A stretch of 36,832 nucleotides of DNA. Source: an uncultured Bacteroides sp. (lineage in GTDB: Bacteria; Bacteroidota; Bacteroidia; Bacteroidales; Bacteroidaceae). The notes under the pieces are model-generated. The model did no database searches. It saw only the letters and a list, made by a program, of their open reading frames with translations, and was not told the DNA's origin. Location of the stretch: assembly GCA_947074205.1 (NCBI GenBank), contig CAMTOQ010000032.1, forward strand, positions 1-36,832, read 5' to 3'. Of the stretch, positions 25,044 to 33,850 are shown piece by piece. The first letter of the stretch is position 1. Each line of letters starts with the position of its first letter. Position numbers and translations under genes: made by a program.

Positions 25044-25394
25044 CTATTGCTGATCGCCATAAATGGTATCATCGTCCACGTTGGAATCATCACTCTCCAC
25101 CATTGTATCCTCGTATTCATCTGCTTCGAGTTCAGCGGTCTCTTCATCATCCGAGAAATCATCATCGGAAGAGTGATTGTGACTTTTTACCATCATATCT
25201 TCAAAAGCACGTGCCTCTTTGTTGACTGCCTTATGTGGAGAGATCGGCTTTTCTTCACTAGTAGTATCCCTACTGATTACCATCATCTCTTCCTCTTGTT
25301 CGGCTGCTACTTCGGCTTCTACTTCATCTACTTGTTCATTGGTCATGGAAGTGTTCCTCTTTCCGAGTAGTTCTTCTGATTCGTTTGGTTTCAT
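25044..25394 (-). CDS. Very acidic hypothetical protein with a 30-residue internal period
   Basis: The 116-residue protein has 38 aspartate or glutamate residues by hand count and no signal or membrane segment. A motif of two acidic residues, x-M-V-x-S recurs at residues 35-41 (EEMMVIS), 65-71 (EDMMVKS) and 95-101 (EDTMVES), with alanine at 31, 61 and 91, so the spacing is exactly 30. The protein is probably disordered. A plus-strand ORF covers the same bases (25041-25370), but its hydrophobic, histidine-rich product looks like a shadow. No family was recognised; the regular period argues that this frame is the real one. Confidence 0.6.
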   Translation of the reverse strand: MKPNESEELLGKRNTSMTNEQVDEVEAEVAAEQEEEMMVISRDTTSEEKPISPHKAVNKEARAFEDMMVKSHNHSSDDDFSDDEETAELEADEYEDTMVESDDSNVDDDTIYGDQQ

Positions 25395-25500
25395 ATTTAA
25401 TGGTGTTTAAATGCTACTTAAATACTGTTTGAAAGACGATTAGCCCTATATCTGTATTAACGGAGTGACGGTAGGTTTGTTCACTGTTGCTATAGCTCAC

Positions 25501-25547
25501 AAAAAAAAGATGGTCTGCTAAGAAACAAGTTCATCAGCAGACCATCT
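25501..25547 (-). terminator. Strong terminator after the AbgT-family gene
   Basis: AGATGGTCTGCT (25508-25519) pairs perfectly with AGCAGACCATCT (25536-25547); on the minus strand a run of eight or more Ts follows. Confidence 0.92.
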
Positions 25548-25580
25548 AGGTGTGTGTGTATTGGTTTGGTATAGATTGTT

Positions 25581-27104
25581 TTAGAATGCAAACTGTATGG
25601 GAGATGCCGGACCAATAGGAAGATCGAGCAATATCCATGCGAAAAACATGATCATCCATCCGATAAAGAATACTACCGAATAGGGTAACATCAAGGAGAT
25701 GACGGTACCAATACCTGCCTTCTTGTCGTAGAGCTGAATAAACGCCACAATCAAAGCAAAGTAGGACATCATAGGTGAGATGATATTGGTGACAGAGTCA
25801 CCGATGCGATAGGCCAGCTGAGTCATCTCGGGCGAATAGCCTAACATCATAAACATAGGTATAAACACCGGTGCCATGATAGCCCATTTGGCAGATGCCG
25901 ACCCCATGACAAGGTTGATAACGGCAGCCAAAAGTACAAACGACAACATCAATGGGAAAGTACCCAAGTCGAGCGCTTGCAATATAGTAGCACCTTTTAC
26001 AGCAACCAGCAAACCGATATTCGACCACTTAAAGTAGGCCACGAATTGCGCTGCAAAAAACACAAGTACAATATAAGAGCCCATTGTTTCCATTGACTTA
26101 CTCATTCCTTTTATGACATCATTATCGTTTTTGATGCTTTTCGCACCAATGCCATAAGCAATGCCTGGAAGGGCAAAGAACAAGAAGATAAAGGTAACTA
26201 CACCTTTCATTAATGGCGAAGTAAGGAACTCACCGTTTTCGGGGTTGAGCAGGAAGCCATTCTTTGGCAACACACCTGCTAGAATAAAAACTAGGAGTGC
26301 CAAAGAAGTAAGTGTGGCGTAAAGCAAACCACGTTTCTCATCTTTGTTAAGCGGAGTCAATGGTATAGCTTCCACATCTTTACCATGGTAAGTGCCTAGA
26401 CGTGGAACAATAATCTTCTCAGTTACCCAAGTACCTAACCCTGCAATAAGGAAGGTAGAAATGAACATATAATAGAAATTGCAGGCTGGATTAACCACAT
26501 ATCCCGGATCGATGATTTGGGCTGCCTCTTGAGAAAGGCCTGCTAGAAGGGGATCGATAGTGCCAAGTAGCAAGTTGGCGCTATAACCGCCCGATACACC
26601 GGCAAAGGCAGCAGCAAGACCGGCCAAAGGATGACGACCTGCTGCAAGGAAGATAACCGCCGCCAAGGGTACTAAAAGTACATAACCCACCTCGGAAGCT
26701 GTATTGGATAGAATCCCTGCGAATACCACCACAAATGTAAGCATGCGCGGAGGAGCAGCCATAACTATGCGGCGTAGTATGGTAGAAATAAGTCCTGTGC
26801 GTTCGGCAATACCTACCCCTAGCATCGCTACTAAAACGGTGCCAAGAGGAACAAACCCGGTAAAGTTGCTCACCGTTTGGGTGAGAATCAAGTGGAGTCC
26901 TTCTACAGATAGGAGATTGACTACATGAATAGACTCGCCGGTAGCGGGATTGGTTACTTCGGGGTTGAACAAGGACACAATCCAAGAGAGGATTATTACC
27001 GATAAAGCGAAGAGTGCGAAAAGTGTGGCTGGATTGGGTAGTGCGTTGCCTACTTTCTCTACATAATACAGAAATTTGTTAATCAGGGATTTTTTTTGAG
27101 TCAT
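25581..27104 (-). CDS. AbgT-family transporter (p-aminobenzoyl-glutamate / antimetabolite transporter)
   Basis: A 507-residue inner-membrane protein with many hydrophobic segments and normal family length. It begins with the AbgT-type [15 protein letters not shown] and has the conserved [29 protein letters not shown] and [15 protein letters not shown] stretches. E. coli AbgT imports p-aminobenzoyl-glutamate, while the homologues MtrF and YdaH export sulfonamides and p-aminobenzoate. The direction and substrate here are not shown by the sequence. It is a single gene with its own -7 box and a strong terminator, and no folate genes are adjacent. Confidence 0.92.
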   Translation of the reverse strand: MTQKKSLINKFLYYVEKVGNALPNPATLFALFALSVIILSWIVSLFNPEVTNPATGESIHVVNLLSVEGLHLILTQTVSNFTGFVPLGTVLVAMLGVGIAERTGLISTILRRIVMAAPPRMLTFVVVFAGILSNTASEVGYVLLVPLAAVIFLAAGRHPLAGLAAAFAGVSGGYSANLLLGTIDPLLAGLSQEAAQIIDPGYVVNPACNFYYMFISTFLIAGLGTWVTEKIIVPRLGTYHGKDVEAIPLTPLNKDEKRGLLYATLTSLALLVFILAGVLPKNGFLLNPENGEFLTSPLMKGVVTFIFLFFALPGIAYGIGAKSIKNDNDVIKGMSKSMETMGSYIVLVFFAAQFVAYFKWSNIGLLVAVKGATILQALDLGTFPLMLSFVLLAAVINLVMGSASAKWAIMAPVFIPMFMMLGYSPEMTQLAYRIGDSVTNIISPMMSYFALIVAFIQLYDKKAGIGTVISLMLPYSVVFFIGWMIMFFAWILLDLPIGPASPIQFAF

Positions 27105-27187
27105 ACGTCGTTTCAGGCGTTATTTAAATGATTGTGGGTCCTGAGCATCAGGAGCGTTTTGTCGTCTTGACAATGTTATTATGTGCA

Positions 27188-27195
27188 CAAATCTA
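27188..27195 (-). promoter_or_regulatory. -7 box for the AbgT-family gene
   Basis: The minus-strand octamer fits TAnnTTTG; the leader to the ATG at 27104 would be about 77 bases. Confidence 0.45.
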
Positions 27196-27404
27196 CTAAA
27201 AACTGTCGGTTTTGTAAAGCTGATTAATAAAAATAAATACATTTTGGCAAATTCGTACTACTTCCATTTAAGACTTTAGATTATCTTCTTAATTCTGAAC
27301 ACTAATTTCAGTGCTGTATATATATTTCAAAATCCTCCGATAACTTACATTTCTATTTATTGCATTTATTTATGAATATAAGTTTATTAATCAGAATATT
27401 ATTT

Positions 27405-27412
27405 TAATTTTG
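27405..27412 (+). promoter_or_regulatory. -7 box for the Pst-like operon
   Basis: TAATTTTG fits TAnnTTTG. A TTTA at 27383-27386 is a fair -33 element. The leader to the ATG at 27517 would be nearly 100 bases. Confidence 0.5.
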
Positions 27413-27516
27413 CCATTACAAGTTGCTATTAATAAGTTTATAAGGAGTGTTTAATTACTATTTAATAGCAGCAAAACATTAAATCTTTATACCACCGTTC
27501 AGTAGAGACAAAATCT

Positions 27517-28293
27517 ATGCAAAACGATTTGAACAACAATAATACATCTATTCAGATTCGCCATCTAAATGTATCTATCGATAACAACCATATTCTAAAG
27601 GATATCAATATCGAAATACCTGATAAAAAGATAACCTGTATCATCGGGCCATCAGGATGTGGCAAGTCGACTCTTCTAAAATCAATCAATCGCTTAAACG
27701 ACGATGTAGACAAAGCTGTAATAACCGGCGAAATCTATCTTGATGGTGAGAATATTTATGGCCGCAATGCGGAAGTAACCCATATACGCAAAAAAATGGG
27801 TCTACTATCTCAGCGCCCCACCCCTCTACCTATGTCCATATTTGACAATGTGGCTTATGGTTGTAGAATTCATGGACTTCATAACAAAAAGGAACTGCGC
27901 AAAGTGGTGGAACTAAACCTACGCCATGCCAACCTTTGGGAGGAGGTGAAGGATAGATTGCACGCTCCTGCTTCAAGTCTATCTGTGGGACAACAACAAC
28001 GTATGTGCCTGGCACGCGGCTTGGCGGTAGAGCCAAGCTTTATCCTGGGCGATGAAGCAACTTCGGCCCTCGACCCCATCTCTAGCCGAAATATTGAAGA
28101 CTTGTTTGTGGAACTAAAAGAAAAGTATGGTGTAGTGCTTGTAACGCATACATTGAGGCAAGCCCTGCGCATAGCCGATTACGTGATATTCATCTATCTT
28201 GGCGAGATTATAGAGTGTGGCACCGCTAAGCAGGTTTTCAAAAATCCACAACATGATTTGACTAAACAATATCTCTCTGGAGCATTTAGCTAA
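27517..28293 (+). CDS. pstB: Pst-like ABC transporter ATPase (PstB family, atypical signature)
   Basis: The 258-residue ATPase has Walker A GPSGCGKST (44-52), Q-loop Q99 in LLSQRPTPLPMSIFDNVAYG (the PstB-style form), and SALDPISS after Walker B. Two features depart from the usual: the signature is LSVGQ (155-159) rather than LSGGQ, and Walker B reads FILGDEATS rather than LLLDEPCS. The catalytic glutamate is kept. It is first in the operon, ahead of the binding protein, whereas classical pst operons put pstB last, before phoU. The Pst subfamily is clear; that the substrate is phosphate is not. Confidence 0.82.
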   Translation: MQNDLNNNNTSIQIRHLNVSIDNNHILKDINIEIPDKKITCIIGPSGCGKSTLLKSINRLNDDVDKAVITGEIYLDGENIYGRNAEVTHIRKKMGLLSQRPTPLPMSIFDNVAYGCRIHGLHNKKELRKVVELNLRHANLWEEVKDRLHAPASSLSVGQQQRMCLARGLAVEPSFILGDEATSALDPISSRNIEDLFVELKEKYGVVLVTHTLRQALRIADYVIFIYLGEIIECGTAKQVFKNPQHDLTKQYLSGAFS

Positions 28294-28343
28294 GAGGCGA
28301 GAATGTAAATCAGTCTATTACTAACTCAATAAATATAAATACT

Positions 28344-29315
28344 ATGTCTAAAAGTCATTACCTCGCTCTTGCTGTATTACTTTTAATGGGCTGCTCGGGC
28401 GGAAGACAGAAAAATAGAGTGGTCCAGGGCGAATCGGGCACAGAGCTACACGGCACTATTCAACTATCGGGGGCATTTGCACTATATCCGATGGCAGTAA
28501 GATGGGCTGAGGAGTTTAAAAAAATGCATCCGGGTGTTCAGATTGATATATCGGGGGGCGGTGCCGGCAAAGGTATGACTGATGCGATATCGGGTGTAGT
28601 AGATATAGGTATGGTATCGCGCGAAGTTTATCCAGAAGAGATAAATATAGGTGCTTTTCCTATTGCTACGGTTAAGGACGCTGTGGTACCAACAATAAAT
28701 GTGGAGAATCCGGAGATTGAGTTGATTCGTACCGTTGGACTTTCAAGGGAACAGGCAAAGAAGTTGTGGGATAAACAATTTAATTCGTGGGGCGAGTTGC
28801 TAGGTAGCTCTTCGACTACGCCAATACATGTGTTTACCCGCTCGGATGCTTGCGGTGCTGCCGAAACTTTTGCAGGATGGTTTGACGAGCGTCAAGAGGA
28901 TCTGAAAGCAATAGCTGTATTTGGCGATCCGGGGGTTGCTGCTGCTGTACAAAAAGACAAGGTAGGCATTGGCTACAATAATATCGCTTATGTATACGAT
29001 CAAAACACAAAGAAACCTTTTGAAGGGTTGGCAGTTATGCCCATTGATGTAAATGGTGATGGCTCAATCTCACCTGATGAGTATTTTTACGATACATCGA
29101 CTGAGTTAATCGCTGCAATTAGCGACGGACGTTTTCCTTCACCTCCTGCCCGAGATCTCTATCTTGTGACAAAAGGCAAACCAGAGGATCCTGTGGTAGT
29201 TGCATTTCTAGAATATGTATTGACTGATGGACAGAAATTTGCCGAAGAGACAGGATATATCGGTCTGCCCACGGAACATCTTAACGACGAACTGGCCAAA
29301 TTTAAGGTTCAATAA
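28344..29315 (+). CDS. pstS: Pst-like substrate-binding lipoprotein with an EF-hand-type loop
   Basis: The 323-residue lipoprotein has its lipid cysteine at C17 in LLMGC. PstS-family blocks are SGAFALYPMAVRWAEEF (42-58), ISGGGAGKGMTDAI (69-82) and VVDIGMVSRE (85-94). The loop that binds anion in E. coli PstS (RADGSGT) reads RSDACGA here (166-172): the arginine, aspartate and one glycine are kept, but serine is cysteine and threonine is alanine. Residues 235-246, DVNGDGSISPDE, match a calcium-binding EF-hand loop. It lies between pstB and pstC. The changes and the cysH neighbour leave sulfate or another oxyanion possible. Confidence 0.82.
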   Translation: MSKSHYLALAVLLLMGCSGGRQKNRVVQGESGTELHGTIQLSGAFALYPMAVRWAEEFKKMHPGVQIDISGGGAGKGMTDAISGVVDIGMVSREVYPEEINIGAFPIATVKDAVVPTINVENPEIELIRTVGLSREQAKKLWDKQFNSWGELLGSSSTTPIHVFTRSDACGAAETFAGWFDERQEDLKAIAVFGDPGVAAAVQKDKVGIGYNNIAYVYDQNTKKPFEGLAVMPIDVNGDGSISPDEYFYDTSTELIAAISDGRFPSPPARDLYLVTKGKPEDPVVVAFLEYVLTDGQKFAEETGYIGLPTEHLNDELAKFKVQ

Positions 29316-29335
29316 TCTATTAAACTAAACATATT

Positions 29336-30244
29336 GTGAGGTTATCATTATTAAAGCGGAGGTTATTAAAAGATAAATGGTTGAGGTGGTCTATGAAGAT
29401 TCTAACCACCCTCTCCCTCTTTTTCTTAGCAGCAATGGCCACCGGTCTGATTTATAAGTCTATCCCTATACTCAAAACCTACCCTCTTTGGAATCTATTG
29501 TCGGGGGTAGAATGGAGTCCATTTCGTGGTGAGTTTGGCTTCAAATCATTCATTCTTTCCTCCATCTATGTTACAGGGCTTTCTATTGCCATTGCAGTAC
29601 CAATTGCGCTCCTCACAGCTCTCTACTTAACTGAGCGTTCGCGCCCATTTATGAAAAAGATTGTCTTTCCTATCCTAGACATCCTAGCCGGTATTCCATC
29701 AGTAGTCTATGGTTTATGGGGCACACTAATCATTGTTCCGTGGATAGCTGATAAATTCGGGCCAAGATTTGTAGAATATACTAGTGGATACACCCTATTA
29801 GCAGGAGGTATAGTGCTTAGCGTTATGATTATTCCGTTATTGGTGAGTCTGTTTATTGAGTTATTCTCCACTGTGCCGCAAGAACTAAGAGACGCCTCTA
29901 CCTCACTGGGGGCTACGCGCTGGCAAACTATGCGCTACATTATTCTTAGAAAAACCGCACCAGGCATCATTGCGGCAATCATTCTTGCAGTATCAAAAGC
30001 TTTTGGTGAAACGCTCGCCGTACTGATGGTTTGTGGGAATATGGTAGGTATACCTAAGTCGCTCTTCGATAGTGCTTATCCCCTACCTGCATTGATAGCC
30101 AATAACTATGGCGAAATGCTTTCGCTCCCGATCTACGAGTCGGCACTGATGTTTGCAGCACTTATACTATTTGTTATCATTCTAGTTTTTAATGCGATGT
30201 CGCGCATCATTCTGCACCGCGTCGAAAAGAGGTTTAAACTATGA
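29336..30244 (+). CDS. pstC: Pst-like ABC transporter permease PstC
   Basis: The 302-residue permease has six hydrophobic segments. It carries the coupling motif ELRDASTSLGATRWQTMRYI, followed by SKAFGETLAVLMVCGN, close to the PstC form SRAIGETMAVLMVAG. The start is a GTG at 29336, which gives a basic opening (RLSLLKRRLLKDKW). It begins 20 bases after the binding-protein gene and overlaps pstA by 4 bases, so the two permease subunits are probably translated together. There is nothing truncated. Confidence 0.87.
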   Translation: MRLSLLKRRLLKDKWLRWSMKILTTLSLFFLAAMATGLIYKSIPILKTYPLWNLLSGVEWSPFRGEFGFKSFILSSIYVTGLSIAIAVPIALLTALYLTERSRPFMKKIVFPILDILAGIPSVVYGLWGTLIIVPWIADKFGPRFVEYTSGYTLLAGGIVLSVMIIPLLVSLFIELFSTVPQELRDASTSLGATRWQTMRYIILRKTAPGIIAAIILAVSKAFGETLAVLMVCGNMVGIPKSLFDSAYPLPALIANNYGEMLSLPIYESALMFAALILFVIILVFNAMSRIILHRVEKRFKL

Positions 30245-31089
30245 AATGGAAGTTTATCGAAGAGAAGATTTTTAATCTGCTTATGTTTTTGTCGACCCTA
30301 TTGGTGTTCATCTTCTTTGGGAGCATCATCTACACCATTGCCTACACGGGACTTCCTACATTGAATTGGGAGATGGTGACTTCATTACCAGGTGGAGGCT
30401 TCTACCTCGGCAAGGAGGGAGGTATACTAAATGCCATTATGGGATCACTAATGATCGTCACAGCATCTACTCTTATTGGATTGATAATCAGTATACCTAT
30501 CGTGTTTTACATCAACGTATACTTAAATAAGGGATCGCGACTTGTATATTATACTCGATTATCATTTGATGTTCTGTTCGGCATCCCTTCAATTGTATAT
30601 GGTGCCTTCGCTTTTACGTTTATGATTTTTCTAGGGCTCAAGGCCTCTTTATTAGGAGGTATTATTGTAATCACCATGCTAATTGTTCCTATATTTGTGC
30701 GTTCAATGGACGAAGTGGCTCGCTCGGTACCTAACGAGATGCTTGACGCTAGCTATTCACTGGGTGCTACCCGCCTTGAGGCATGCAAAGTAATGATGCG
30801 ACAAATTGCCCCCGGTGTTGCAACAGCAACCCTACTTTCGGTAGGTCGTGCTATAGGCGACGCTGCTGCAGTGCTATTCACCGCTGGATTTACGGACAAT
30901 ATACCAACTACGCTTGATCAGCCGGCTGCCACGTTGCCCCTTGCTGTTTTCTTTCAGTTGAGTAGCCCCATTCCTGAGGTTAGAGAACGCGCTTATGCAG
31001 CAGCACTACTACTTACTATTATAGTTTTAGCGCTAAGTATCATCGGTCGACTCATAACAAGTTACTTCTCCAAGAACAAGATCAAGTAA
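30241..31089 (+). CDS. pstA: Pst-like ABC transporter permease PstA
   Basis: The 282-residue permease is the partner of PstC. It has the coupling motif EMLDASYSLGATRLEACKVM and a following GRAIGDAAAVLFTAGF, where classical PstA has a form like GRAIGETAPLLFTA. Six hydrophobic segments are visible. The ATG overlaps the pstC stop (ATGA arrangement). It is followed 13 bases later by the cysH-type gene, with no phoU anywhere in the window. This supports one operon for uptake and use of an oxyanion. Confidence 0.87.
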   Translation: MKWKFIEEKIFNLLMFLSTLLVFIFFGSIIYTIAYTGLPTLNWEMVTSLPGGGFYLGKEGGILNAIMGSLMIVTASTLIGLIISIPIVFYINVYLNKGSRLVYYTRLSFDVLFGIPSIVYGAFAFTFMIFLGLKASLLGGIIVITMLIVPIFVRSMDEVARSVPNEMLDASYSLGATRLEACKVMMRQIAPGVATATLLSVGRAIGDAAAVLFTAGFTDNIPTTLDQPAATLPLAVFFQLSSPIPEVRERAYAAALLLTIIVLALSIIGRLITSYFSKNKIK

Positions 31090-31102
31090 CAAATAAAAAG
31101 GA

Positions 31103-31813
31103 ATGATTGATAATAAAAAGCAAATAAAAGATTGGATAAAAGAATTTGAGGACAAAACACCAGGTGAAATACTATCATTCTTCTTCTCTGAATTTGGAGA
31201 GGAAGCTATCCTAGCGACAGGTCTTGGTGCAGAAGGACAAGTGCTTACAGACTTGGCAGCTAAAACGAATCAGCCATTCCGCATATTTACAATAGACCCA
31301 GGACGACTTTTCCCAGAAAGTTATAAGCTGATAGAACGCACAAACCAGCGCTATAATATTAGCATTACAGTCTACTTCCCAGAAACCGAGGCAGTAGAGC
31401 ACTATATTCAACACCATGGTGTAAATGGTTTCTATAATAGTGTGGAGAGTAGAAAAGCCTGTTGTAGAGCTAGAAAGGTAAATACACTGATGCGAGTACT
31501 CTCAACTGCCAAAGTATGGATATGCGGATTAAGAAGCGACCAATCTGTGACACGTACAAATATGCAACTCATCGAATGGGATGAACGACACAATCTGATT
31601 AAAGTAAATCCGCTAATATACTGGAGCGAAAAAGATGTGTGGGACTATATTCATCAAAACAACGTCCCCTATAATCCACTTCATGATAAAGGATACCCTA
31701 CAATTGGTTGCCAACCCTGTACACGCCCCATTCGAGATGGAGAAAGTATTCGATCAGGACGCTGGTGGTGGGAAAGTCCAAACCATAAAGAGTGCGGATT
31801 GCACCGCGACTAA
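31103..31813 (+). CDS. cysH: Assimilatory adenylyl-sulfate reductase (CysH family, 4Fe-4S type)
   Basis: CysH proteins reduce activated sulfate to sulfite in the cytoplasm. The 236-residue protein has the paired cysteines C120 and C121 and the CxxC pair C203 and C206, which together hold a 4Fe-4S cluster in adenylyl-sulfate (APS) reductases and are missing in PAPS-only enzymes. The catalytic cysteine is C231 in KECGLH at the C terminus. TIDPGRLFPESY is the nucleotide-site block. It lies 13 bases after pstA and before a terminator, so it is the last gene of the Pst-like operon. No cysD, cysN or sulfite reductase gene is present here. Confidence 0.9.
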   Translation: MIDNKKQIKDWIKEFEDKTPGEILSFFFSEFGEEAILATGLGAEGQVLTDLAAKTNQPFRIFTIDPGRLFPESYKLIERTNQRYNISITVYFPETEAVEHYIQHHGVNGFYNSVESRKACCRARKVNTLMRVLSTAKVWICGLRSDQSVTRTNMQLIEWDERHNLIKVNPLIYWSEKDVWDYIHQNNVPYNPLHDKGYPTIGCQPCTRPIRDGESIRSGRWWWESPNHKECGLHRD

Positions 31814-31814
31814 A

Positions 31815-31864
31815 CAAAAAAAGGTACACCAAGAGGATAATAACCTCAGGATGTACCTTTTTTG
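31815..31864. terminator. Bidirectional terminator between cysH and DUF4293 gene
   Basis: The outer stem pairs an A-run plus GGTACA (31816-31828) with TGTACC plus a T-run (31852-31863), and GAGG/CCTC pair inside. Symmetry of the A and T runs lets it serve the convergent genes on both strands. Confidence 0.85.
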
Positions 31865-31883
31865 TTGGTATCTAGAAAAGTGT

Positions 31884-32330
31884 TTATCGTAATCTATCAG
31901 CAGCTTGAACCATTGCTTCGTCTCTACCTATAGCACGAATGGCAAGATAATCAAAAATTAATGCTACACCAGGCAAGCAAAACGCCCAATTGATTTGGAA
32001 AATAATAGCATCATTGCGCAATACAAGATAAAAAGCAAGGAACGCTAAATAATAACCAATACACATCAAAGCTGAGAATATAACAAAACGAAGTTGAAGC
32101 ATTCGTTTCTTAAATATAAATATAGCACTACCAGAAGTCAAGAGAGAGACAAGAAGAATGGCAAATAAGCCCCACGTAGATTGGTATTCACCAACCAACG
32201 AAACACCTAGATTCTTGAACACATTGGTTACGCCAGTAGGTTCTACCATGTAGCCTAAAGGTAAAATAAGTGCAAAAACTAAAGCTGCAACAGCAAGTAA
32301 TAGGTATATCGTTTGAATTCGTTGTATCAT
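31884..32330 (-). CDS. DUF4293 membrane protein
   Basis: I start at the ATG at 32330 (148 residues), which gives the MIQRIQTIYLLLA opening usual for the DUF4293 family; an upstream ATG at 32375 adds a non-hydrophobic stretch that is probably leader. Four hydrophobic segments are visible. The function is unknown. It lies about 107 bases after rpoZ on the same strand, the common Bacteroidota order bamD, rpoZ, DUF4293. It ends near a shared bidirectional terminator. Confidence 0.8.
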   Translation of the reverse strand: MIQRIQTIYLLLAVAALVFALILPLGYMVEPTGVTNVFKNLGVSLVGEYQSTWGLFAILLVSLLTSGSAIFIFKKRMLQLRFVIFSALMCIGYYLAFLAFYLVLRNDAIIFQINWAFCLPGVALIFDYLAIRAIGRDEAMVQAADRLR

Positions 32331-32437
32331 AATATAGTAGAATTTGGATGTTTTTATATGAAAATAGTCAAGCAATAGAGTATTCCGCTACCACTTGACT
32401 ATAATTCAACTTATTTTAAAATGTAGAGACACTGCTA

Positions 32438-32773
32438 TTATTGAAGTTTATCTTTCTCTTTAGCAGGATTTCTATAGTAAATCTTACCTTCAATATACTC
32501 TTGAGTAGCAATCAAAGTAGGTTTAGGTAATTTCTCATAATAACGAGAAATTTCAATTTGCTCTCTGTTTTCAAATACTTCCTCTAGATTATCGTTGTAA
32601 GAAGCAAACTCTGCCAATTTCTTAGAAAGATCGTTCTTGATTTCAACACTAATCTGATTTGCACGCTTTGAAATAATCGCTACAGTCTCATAGATATTAC
32701 CTGTATCAGCGCACAATTCCATCATGTCACGTGTTACCGTATTCGATGGAGCATTCGATTTTTTGTAATCCAT
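32438..32773 (-). CDS. rpoZ: RNA polymerase omega subunit (Rpb6-like, Bacteroidota form)
   Basis: The 111-residue protein is the small RNA polymerase assembly subunit. The core TGNIYETVAIISKRANQIS resembles the omega/Rpb6 helix that wraps the beta-prime C terminus, followed by the Bacteroidota-specific KPTLIATQEYIEGKIYYR. It starts 11 bases after bamD ends, consistent with co-transcription. The family is sometimes listed only as a domain of unknown function. Confidence 0.85.
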   Translation of the reverse strand: MDYKKSNAPSNTVTRDMMELCADTGNIYETVAIISKRANQISVEIKNDLSKKLAEFASYNDNLEEVFENREQIEISRYYEKLPKPTLIATQEYIEGKIYYRNPAKEKDKLQ

Positions 32774-32784
32774 AAATTTATATT

Positions 32785-33588
32785 TTATTCTTTAATCACT
32801 TTATTTGATGCCTCAAAAATTCTGTTGGCCTCTTTAGTATATTTACTGTCGGGGAACTCATTCTTAAATGCGTAATACTCATCAACTGCATCACGATAGC
32901 GTTCCATTCTTCTGGTCTCGACACTATTTGCAGCCATCTCATATTTCGCTCTTAGAATTAGAATCGAAAGATCTTCTCTAAGCTCTGTATAGGGATAATC
33001 CTTCAAAGCATTTTGAGCTGTTATTACTGCAGATTCATAGTTATTACCGAGATAATTGCCTAAATCATAGTAAAGCTTAGCAGCATAATAATCTTTCTTC
33101 ACCAACTTATCCTGCAATTCGAACAACATTCTCTGAGACTCTTTTGTTTTCTCGCTTTTAGGATAATACTCCATAAATCGCTGAATCTGTTGAATCGCTG
33201 CATATGTACCACTCTGATCTAAGCGTGGCTCAGGAGAGTCTTCATATAATGCTTTACCGGCATGGAAGCTAGCAAGTTCTGTATATGTACCGCGTGGATA
33301 AGTATTACAATAAGTTGTGAAGGTCTGCGCTGCAGTTGAATAATCCTCTTGGTTGTAGTAGCTCATACCCAACATATAGAGTGACTCTTCAGCTTTATCC
33401 GTTCCCTTCATTATGGTAATAAGTTCGTTTAGCAGTGTAGCTGCACGCCCATATTGCCCCTTAGCATAATAGTTTTTAGCCGCTTCGTATTTGTAGTCGT
33501 AGTTCGTACTTTTCAACAGCTTGTTATACTCTCCACATGAGGACAGCGAAGCTCCGAAAAAAAGCGCAAGTATAATTTTTTTCTTCAT
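32785..33588 (-). CDS. bamD: Outer membrane assembly lipoprotein BamD
   Basis: BamD is the essential lipoprotein partner of BamA in inserting beta-barrel proteins. I start at the ATG at 33588 (267 residues), giving a clean signal MKKKIILALFFGASLSSC with lipid cysteine C18; the upstream ATG at 33636 would add a non-signal stretch. Tetratricopeptide-like repeats follow, with AKNYYAKGQYGRAATLLNEL, YMLGMSYYNQEDYSTAAQTF and YPKSEKTKESQRML. It is the first gene of the operon with rpoZ and DUF4293. A -7 box lies just upstream. Confidence 0.93.
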   Translation of the reverse strand: MKKKIILALFFGASLSSCGEYNKLLKSTNYDYKYEAAKNYYAKGQYGRAATLLNELITIMKGTDKAEESLYMLGMSYYNQEDYSTAAQTFTTYCNTYPRGTYTELASFHAGKALYEDSPEPRLDQSGTYAAIQQIQRFMEYYPKSEKTKESQRMLFELQDKLVKKDYYAAKLYYDLGNYLGNNYESAVITAQNALKDYPYTELREDLSILILRAKYEMAANSVETRRMERYRDAVDEYYAFKNEFPDSKYTKEANRIFEASNKVIKE

Positions 33589-33605
33589 TCCCTTAAAATA
33601 ATGCG

Positions 33606-33613
33606 CAAAGTTA
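33606..33613 (-). promoter_or_regulatory. -7 box for the bamD operon
   Basis: The minus-strand octamer fits TAnnTTTG (CAAAGTTA on the plus strand); the leader to 33588 would be about 11 bases. A CAAA at 33629-33632 is closer than the usual -33 spacing. Confidence 0.45.
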
Positions 33614-33796
33614 AATATTAAGACTATACAAAGCAATGAATATCACTATTTTTTTATTTTAAAAAACTAAAGAAAAACTCACTTCCTAGAATAGAGTTAC
33701 ACCTAGCAAACTAAAAAATATCTTACCATAACACTCTAATTATGTGCAAAATAGCACAACACGCGATAAAGGCATGCTAATTTTATTATATATTTA

Positions 33797-33828
33797 TTTG
33801 GTAGATAAGAACTGAATACATACTTTTG
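33797..33828 (+). promoter_or_regulatory. Full Bacteroides-type promoter for tRNA-Lys
   Basis: TTTG at 33797-33800 and TACTTTTG at 33821-33828 are separated by 20 bases, matching both elements and the spacing of the Bacteroides primary sigma consensus. The tRNA begins 22 bases after the -7 box. Confidence 0.8.
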
Positions 33829-33850
33829 CACCGCAAATCAGCATTGCAAT

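Larger units (their letters stand above)
27105..27516. other. 412-base divergent intergenic region
   Basis: It contains the AbgT-gene -7 box (27188), the Pst-like operon -7 box (27405) and a small CCTGA/TCAGG hairpin at 27140-27152 in the AbgT leader. It is AT-rich, and no ORF or recognised RNA was seen. Confidence 0.6.

Noticed and set aside
25041..25370. Plus-strand ORF opposite the acidic protein gene
   Set aside because: Its product is a run of hydrophobic and histidine residues explained by the reverse of acidic codons, and the opposite strand shows a regular 30-residue period.
26581..26985. Long cysteine- and arginine-rich minus-strand ORF inside the AbgT-family gene
   Set aside because: It is a shadow frame within a well-supported transporter gene and has no recognisable domain.
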